Source: CAJXZP01 sp963974475 (GTDB lineage Bacteria; Bacteroidota; Bacteroidia; Flavobacteriales_G; Salibacteraceae). From it: a DNA stretch of 26,024 nt. A program made the position numbers and the translations under genes. Where the stretch lies: assembly GCA_963974475.1 (NCBI GenBank), contig CAXBCR010000034.1, positions 1 through 26,024 on the forward strand. Reading direction: 5' to 3'. The notes under the pieces were generated by a model. It made no database searches, had not been told where the DNA came from, and worked only from the letters and a program-made list of their open reading frames with translations. This document shows positions 22,881 to 26,024 of this stretch, piece by piece (the stretch's first letter is position 1; each line of letters begins with the position of its first letter).

Positions 22881-23363
22881 TTAGTAAATAATGAATTTTG
22901 CTGGATTTACTTTCGCTCCATCTTGCTCTACTTCATAATGCAAATGAAATCCTGTTGAAGCTCCAGTATTTCCAACCGTGCCGATAATGTCTTTTTGAGA
23001 TACTTGTTGGCCAATGGTAACCTTTATTTCGTTGAGGTGGCAATAACTGGTCTTAATATTGTTTGCGTGTTTTATCGTAATGTTATTCCCTCGTCCGGTA
23101 ATTGATTTTTCCACAAGAACCACTTTCCCATCCGCTGTAGCGAGTACATTAGTCCCTGAATTGGCGATGAAATCCATGCCAGTGTGTAGTTTTTTAATTT
23201 TGTAAATGGGATGCATTCGCATTCCATAACCGGATCCAGCCCGTGTCAGGTTCTTTTTTTGAATTGGTGATATATTCGGGGTTTCCGTATTAGTGGAAGT
23301 GGAACTAAGGAAAGCAAAACCTAATATTAAAATTGAAGTGGCTATAAATGAAATTTTTTTCAT
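22881..23363 (-). CDS. M23 family metallopeptidase (LytM-like peptidoglycan endopeptidase)
   Basis: A 160-residue protein with a signal peptide (MKKISFIATSILILGFAFLS) and a single LytM/M23 domain (about 40-160). The zinc ligands are complete: H60 and D64 in KLHTGMDFIA, and H142 in GFHLHYEV; the catalytic His are H109 (SYCHLN) and H140. The leading SGYGMRMHPI and the KVNPAKFI end are typical. M23 enzymes cut peptide cross-links in peptidoglycan; with no coiled coil it is a minimal form. The frame is open upstream to a Met at 23444, but that start lies upstream of the -7 box at 23407-23414, and the ATG at 23363 gives a clean signal peptide, so I chose 23363. It is divergent from the kinase/regulator pair and may be one of its targets (inference). 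Confidence 0.93.
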   Translation of the reverse strand: MKKISFIATSILILGFAFLSSTSTNTETPNISPIQKKNLTRAGSGYGMRMHPIYKIKKLHTGMDFIANSGTNVLATADGKVVLVEKSITGRGNNITIKHANNIKTSYCHLNEIKVTIGQQVSQKDIIGTVGNTGASTGFHLHYEVEQDGAKVNPAKFIIY

Positions 23364-23406
23364 GGTGTTGGTTCTAATTGAAAATGATGAACAGTAATGT
23401 GAGGCA

Positions 23407-23414
23407 CAAATGTA
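23407..23414 (-). promoter_or_regulatory. Promoter -7 box of the M23 peptidase gene
   Basis: On the minus strand the sequence is TACATTTG, an exact TAnnTTTG match, with an expected start about 38 nt before the ATG at 23363. Its -33 region (about 23434-23438) is occupied by the first GTTAA-type half-site rather than a TTG. Confidence 0.6.
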
Positions 23415-23435
23415 TAGGGTAAAAAGACACCATTT

Positions 23436-23482
23436 GTTAAGCATAACTTAACGGATGTTAAATTTCGTTAAACCCGTTTAAC
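23436..23482. promoter_or_regulatory. Helically phased GTTAA half-site array between divergent promoters (candidate operator)
   Basis: Five 6-bp elements occur at GTTAAG 23436, CTTAAC 23447, GTTAAA 23457, GTTAAA 23467 and TTTAAC 23477 (start positions), so spacing is 11, 10, 10 and 10 bp. The second and fifth are in reverse orientation, giving the inverted repeats GTTAAG-N5-CTTAAC and GTTAAAC-CC-GTTTAAC. The array fills the space between the -33 regions of the M23 promoter and the kinase promoter. OmpR-family regulators bind repeats of about 6 bp at 10-11 bp spacing, and one is encoded just downstream. That this regulator binds here is inference. Confidence 0.55.
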
Positions 23483-23497
23483 AGTGGGCTGAAAGCT

Positions 23498-23505
23498 TAT
23501 TTTTG
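23498..23505 (+). promoter_or_regulatory. Promoter -7 box of the histidine kinase gene
   Basis: TATTTTTG is an exact TAnnTTTG match, 7 nt before the ATG at 23513, which implies a leaderless or nearly leaderless mRNA. The last GTTAA-type half-site (23477-23482) occupies the -33 region. Confidence 0.6.
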
Positions 23506-23512
23506 TCAACGG

Positions 23513-25147
23513 ATGCAAAATAAAATCATCAAGCTACTCATCTTTGCGATAGCCAGTGCGGTAATTGCATTAATTGCCATGCAATTTTATTGGGTGCAAA
23601 GTTCTGTAGACTTACGGAAAGATGAATTTAGCCGAAACTCTATCGAGGCGCTTCAGTCGGTTTCTGATTATTTAATGCGGCATGAGGCTGCCTCAAAAAT
23701 AAAGGCCAAAGAGCAAAACAGGTACCTTTTTATTGATGATGCTGCCGAAGATAAAATTACTCATGCTGGTGGAGACACCAATTATGAGTATATGATGGTA
23801 GAGAGTTATGTTCAAAATGGCGATGAAATTGAATTTTCGATATCCGAAAAAAGGGATGGTGAAGATATTTCCAATCGGCAAGAAATTTTGCCTAAAGAAA
23901 TTCCAAAGTTTGGAAAGGAAGGTGATAACGAAAACGCGTGGGCCTATGGATCTGCAGGCGGTTCCTATCGTGGTCTTTCACTAAATAAGGAAGTGCGAAG
24001 CCGAATTGCCCAAAACAAAGTTTTCATCGGTGAAATTGAAAAAAGTCTAGTAGAGGTAAATTACAATCAACAATTAGAAGAGCGAATTGATTCATTGTTT
24101 TTAGATTCATTGTTGCATTTAGCTTTTTACGAGCGCGGAATAAACACGCGTTTTGAATTTGGGGTGTTCGACCATTTTGGAGTGTTTAGGTTTGGAAATG
24201 TGCAACAATCAAATGGGAAATTAGAACAGTCGCCTTATAAAACGCGCCTATTTAAAAATGATTTGGTTGGCAAACCAGGATATTTAAAGGTCTATTTCCC
24301 AAAGGAAAAAGGATTTATTCTGAAGTCCACTATGTTTATGTTGCTAACTTCCATTTTGGTGGTACTGGCTATTATCTATATTTTTTACTGGACGGTAAAA
24401 GCCATCATTACGCAAAAGAAAAACTCGGAAATTAAAAACGACTTCATTAACAATATGACCCACGAGTTGAAAACACCCATTTCCACTATTTCCCTGGCGG
24501 TTGAAGTGCTAAACGACCCAATCATGGCTGAGAACAAGACGCTACTGTCACGTTATTTGGGAATGATTAATGAGGAAAATAAGCGTTTAGGGATGTTAGT
24601 GGAAGAGGTGCTTCAAAGTGCCGCTTTAGACCGAAGTGCGTTTAAATTAAAATCAGAAGTATTAAATATTGCCCATTTGGTGACAGAGGTTGTTGGTAAA
24701 ATGGATATGAAATTGAAAGAACGTCAAGGAGTGGTAGAATTGGATATTGATTCTACTGGAGTATATGAATTTATTGGTGATAGAGTACATCTTACTAATG
24801 TGATGTATAACCTAATGGATAATGCGATAAAGTATTCTAGAGAAAATCCTGTGATTAAAATAGAAGTTTTAAACGTAGTTAATCAAATTGCGATAAAGGT
24901 TACCGATAACGGGATTGGAATTGGCAAAGAGCATATAAAAAAGGTTTTTGAAAAGCTATATAGGGTACCCACAGGTAATCTTCATGATGTAAAAGGATTT
25001 GGCTTAGGCTTAAATTATGTTAAAACCATAGCTAATAGACACGGTGGATCCGTGGATGTGAAGAGTGTTTTGGGAAAAGGATCTACTTTTATCATCTACC
25101 TACCAATGGAGGCTAAAAAAACGAATACTCCGGACCAAGAAAAATAA
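23513..25147 (+). CDS. Sensor histidine kinase, RprX-like
   Basis: A 544-residue membrane kinase. Membrane segments at about 6-27 and 271-292 enclose a periplasmic sensor region of about 240 residues, acidic and without a named domain that I recognise. The cytoplasmic part starts near 300: HisKA with the phosphoacceptor H317 in NNMTHELKTPISTISLAVEVL, then the ATPase with N-box residues N433 and N437 (NLMDNAIKYS), G1 DNGIGIG (465-471) and G2 GFGLGLNYV (495-503), then KGSTFIIYLP. All catalytic boxes are intact. It is 5 nt before its OmpR-type regulator, and the overall plan and pairing resemble the Bacteroides RprX/RprY system. It likely senses an envelope signal; the signal is unknown. Divergent from the M23 gene across the phased half-site array. 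Confidence 0.94.
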   Translation: MQNKIIKLLIFAIASAVIALIAMQFYWVQSSVDLRKDEFSRNSIEALQSVSDYLMRHEAASKIKAKEQNRYLFIDDAAEDKITHAGGDTNYEYMMVESYVQNGDEIEFSISEKRDGEDISNRQEILPKEIPKFGKEGDNENAWAYGSAGGSYRGLSLNKEVRSRIAQNKVFIGEIEKSLVEVNYNQQLEERIDSLFLDSLLHLAFYERGINTRFEFGVFDHFGVFRFGNVQQSNGKLEQSPYKTRLFKNDLVGKPGYLKVYFPKEKGFILKSTMFMLLTSILVVLAIIYIFYWTVKAIITQKKNSEIKNDFINNMTHELKTPISTISLAVEVLNDPIMAENKTLLSRYLGMINEENKRLGMLVEEVLQSAALDRSAFKLKSEVLNIAHLVTEVVGKMDMKLKERQGVVELDIDSTGVYEFIGDRVHLTNVMYNLMDNAIKYSRENPVIKIEVLNVVNQIAIKVTDNGIGIGKEHIKKVFEKLYRVPTGNLHDVKGFGLGLNYVKTIANRHGGSVDVKSVLGKGSTFIIYLPMEAKKTNTPDQEK

Positions 25148-25152
25148 AGATT

Positions 25153-25851
25153 ATGCAAAATTTCAGATTACTTGTTGTAGAAGACGACCCTAATTTAGGC
25201 ACTATTTTGGACGAATATTTACGCGCTAAAGATTATGATGTAAAACTTTGTGTAGACGGAGACGAAGGTTTTAATTCTTTTACAAAGAGAGAATACGACT
25301 TGGTTATTTCGGATGTGATGATGCCCAAAAAAGATGGGTTTACCATGGCTGCTGAAATTAGAAAGCTAAACAGTAAAATCCCGATTATTTTTCTGACCGC
25401 AAAATCCATGAAAGAAGATACTATAGAGGGTTTTAAGTTAGGTGCCGATGATTATATTACTAAACCGTTTAGTATGGAAGAATTACTGCTAAGAATAGGT
25501 GCTATTCTACGCAGAACTAAAAGTGATATTATCGAAGATGAGAACATAAAGGATGTAGCGGTAGGTAAATTCTTGTTTAATCCAAATGAGCGTACCTTAA
25601 TGAATGGAGAGGTTAGTGAAAAACTAACTTCCAAAGAATCGCAGCTTTTGAAATTGTTAGCTCAGAATAAAAATGAGGTTTTGGAGCGTGAATTTGCACT
25701 GAAAGCTATTTGGGGTGATGATAGTTATTTCAACTCGAGAAGTATGGATGTGTATATCACTAAATTACGGAAGTATTTACGGCCTGATGCTAATTTGGAA
25801 ATCATTAATGTGCACGGAAAAGGGTTTAAACTAATCGTAAAAAAAGGATAA
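25153..25851 (+). CDS. Response regulator, OmpR/PhoB family, RprY-like
   Basis: A 232-residue regulator with a receiver domain (about 4-118) and an OmpR-type winged helix (about 133-230). The acidic pocket is E10, D11 and D12 (VVEDDP), the phosphorylated residue D54 (VISDVMMPKKDG), T82 and K84 (FLTAKS). The DNA-binding domain shows LTSKESQLLKLLAQNKNEVLEREFALKAIWGDDSYFNSRSMDVYITKLRKYL and ends INVHGKGFKLIVKKG. No residue expected in the family is missing. It is 5 nt after the kinase gene and a strong terminator follows, so the pair is a two-gene operon. Targets may include the divergent M23 promoter and its own (inference). Confidence 0.95.
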   Translation: MQNFRLLVVEDDPNLGTILDEYLRAKDYDVKLCVDGDEGFNSFTKREYDLVISDVMMPKKDGFTMAAEIRKLNSKIPIIFLTAKSMKEDTIEGFKLGADDYITKPFSMEELLLRIGAILRRTKSDIIEDENIKDVAVGKFLFNPNERTLMNGEVSEKLTSKESQLLKLLAQNKNEVLEREFALKAIWGDDSYFNSRSMDVYITKLRKYLRPDANLEIINVHGKGFKLIVKKG

Positions 25852-25871
25852 AAAATAGAATTGTTTAATTG

Positions 25872-25904
25872 AAAGCCAATAGGTATTGCCTATTGGCTTT
25901 TTTT
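25872..25904 (+). terminator. Rho-independent terminator after the kinase/regulator operon
   Basis: A perfect 12-bp stem (AAAGCCAATAGG at 25872-25883 with CCTATTGGCTTT at 25889-25900), a 5-nt loop and a T run to 25904. Confidence 0.95.
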
Positions 25905-25959
25905 GTGGTTTTAGGTTTTGGTTTATTGGTGCAAATGGCACAATTCTTGAAAAAGCGGA

Positions 25960-25967
25960 TATATTTG
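25960..25967 (+). promoter_or_regulatory. Promoter-like -7 box near the window end
   Basis: TATATTTG matches TAnnTTTG exactly. No -33 TTG stands at the right distance. A transcript from here would start near 25973 and run into the inverted repeat at 25997-26024. No reading frame of note follows before the window ends. Confidence 0.4.
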
Positions 25968-25996
25968 TGATCATTAGTGTCCGGTAAAAGATTTAA

Positions 25997-26024
25997 AGAA
26001 GTTCAAACCTAAGTTTGAACTTCT
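25997..26024. repeat. Perfect 12-bp inverted repeat cut by the window edge
   Basis: AGAAGTTCAAAC (25997-26008) and GTTTGAACTTCT (26013-26024) are separated by CTAA. The 5' arm is preceded by AA, so the stem may extend past the window. It could be a terminator for a gene on either strand, a small RNA hairpin or a hairpin inside a mobile-element end. The visible sequence does not decide between these. Confidence 0.8.

Noticed and set aside
23364..23444. Met at 23444 (minus strand) as the M23 start
   Set aside because: It is upstream of the -7 box at 23407-23414, and the 27 extra residues precede a normal signal peptide.

Overview
The window looks like chromosomal DNA of a gliding or type IX-secreting member of the Bacteroidota, most likely near Flavobacteriales. 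The evidence is a full-length SprA (2431 residues), RemB/Wzi-like outer-membrane proteins, the Bacteroidota order ctaB / two cytochrome oxidase subunit III genes / subunit IV / SCO / DUF420, AT-rich DNA, almost no Shine-Dalgarno sequences, and at least nine boxes matching the Bacteroidota -7 consensus TAnnTTTG. I cannot name a genus. No rRNA, tRNA, CRISPR array or intact mobile element is visible, and no gene-free stretch exceeds 300 bases.

Layout. (1) 1-1131: a tandem 8-bp repeat array next to the promoter of a PadR-type regulator, which is followed after 1 nt by a membrane protein with a HAAS-like N-terminus. (2) 1338-11503: maeB, ruvA and sprA, tightly spaced on the + strand. (3) 11554-13733: gcvH, a VanZ-like membrane protein and two tandem TonB-like energy transducers, closed by a strong terminator. 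(4) 13813-17741: deoC and two adjacent RemB/Wzi-like outer-membrane beta-barrel paralogues. From memory of Flavobacterium johnsoniae, sprA and remB also lie only a few genes apart there, so this resembles a conserved gliding/secretion neighbourhood. (5) 17903-22146: a cytochrome oxidase biogenesis block: heme O synthase, two subunit III proteins, a subunit IV-like protein and a terminator, then a divergent SCO-like thiol protein, DUF420 and a small CxxC membrane protein. Subunits I and II are not here. (6) 22136-23363, minus strand: a SPOR-domain protein and an M23 peptidase, both envelope or peptidoglycan proteins. (7) 23513-25851: an RprX/RprY-like histidine kinase and OmpR-family regulator, transcribed divergently from the M23 gene, closed by a strong terminator. 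The last 120 bases hold a promoter-like box and a perfect inverted repeat cut off by the window edge.

How the genes fit together. SprA is the outer-membrane translocon of type IX secretion, and the RemB-like proteins probably act at the same surface. The TonB proteins transmit proton-motive force to outer-membrane transporters. The oxidase genes build the terminal heme-copper oxidase that maintains that force. The kinase/regulator pair and the divergent M23 peptidase suggest an envelope-stress circuit. The most unusual non-coding structure is a set of five GTTAA-type half-sites at about 10-bp spacing (23436-23482), lying between the two divergent promoters. The most unusual proteins are the SCO-like protein without the SCO copper ligands, the small CSMC membrane protein, and the paired TonB and paired RemB-like paralogues.
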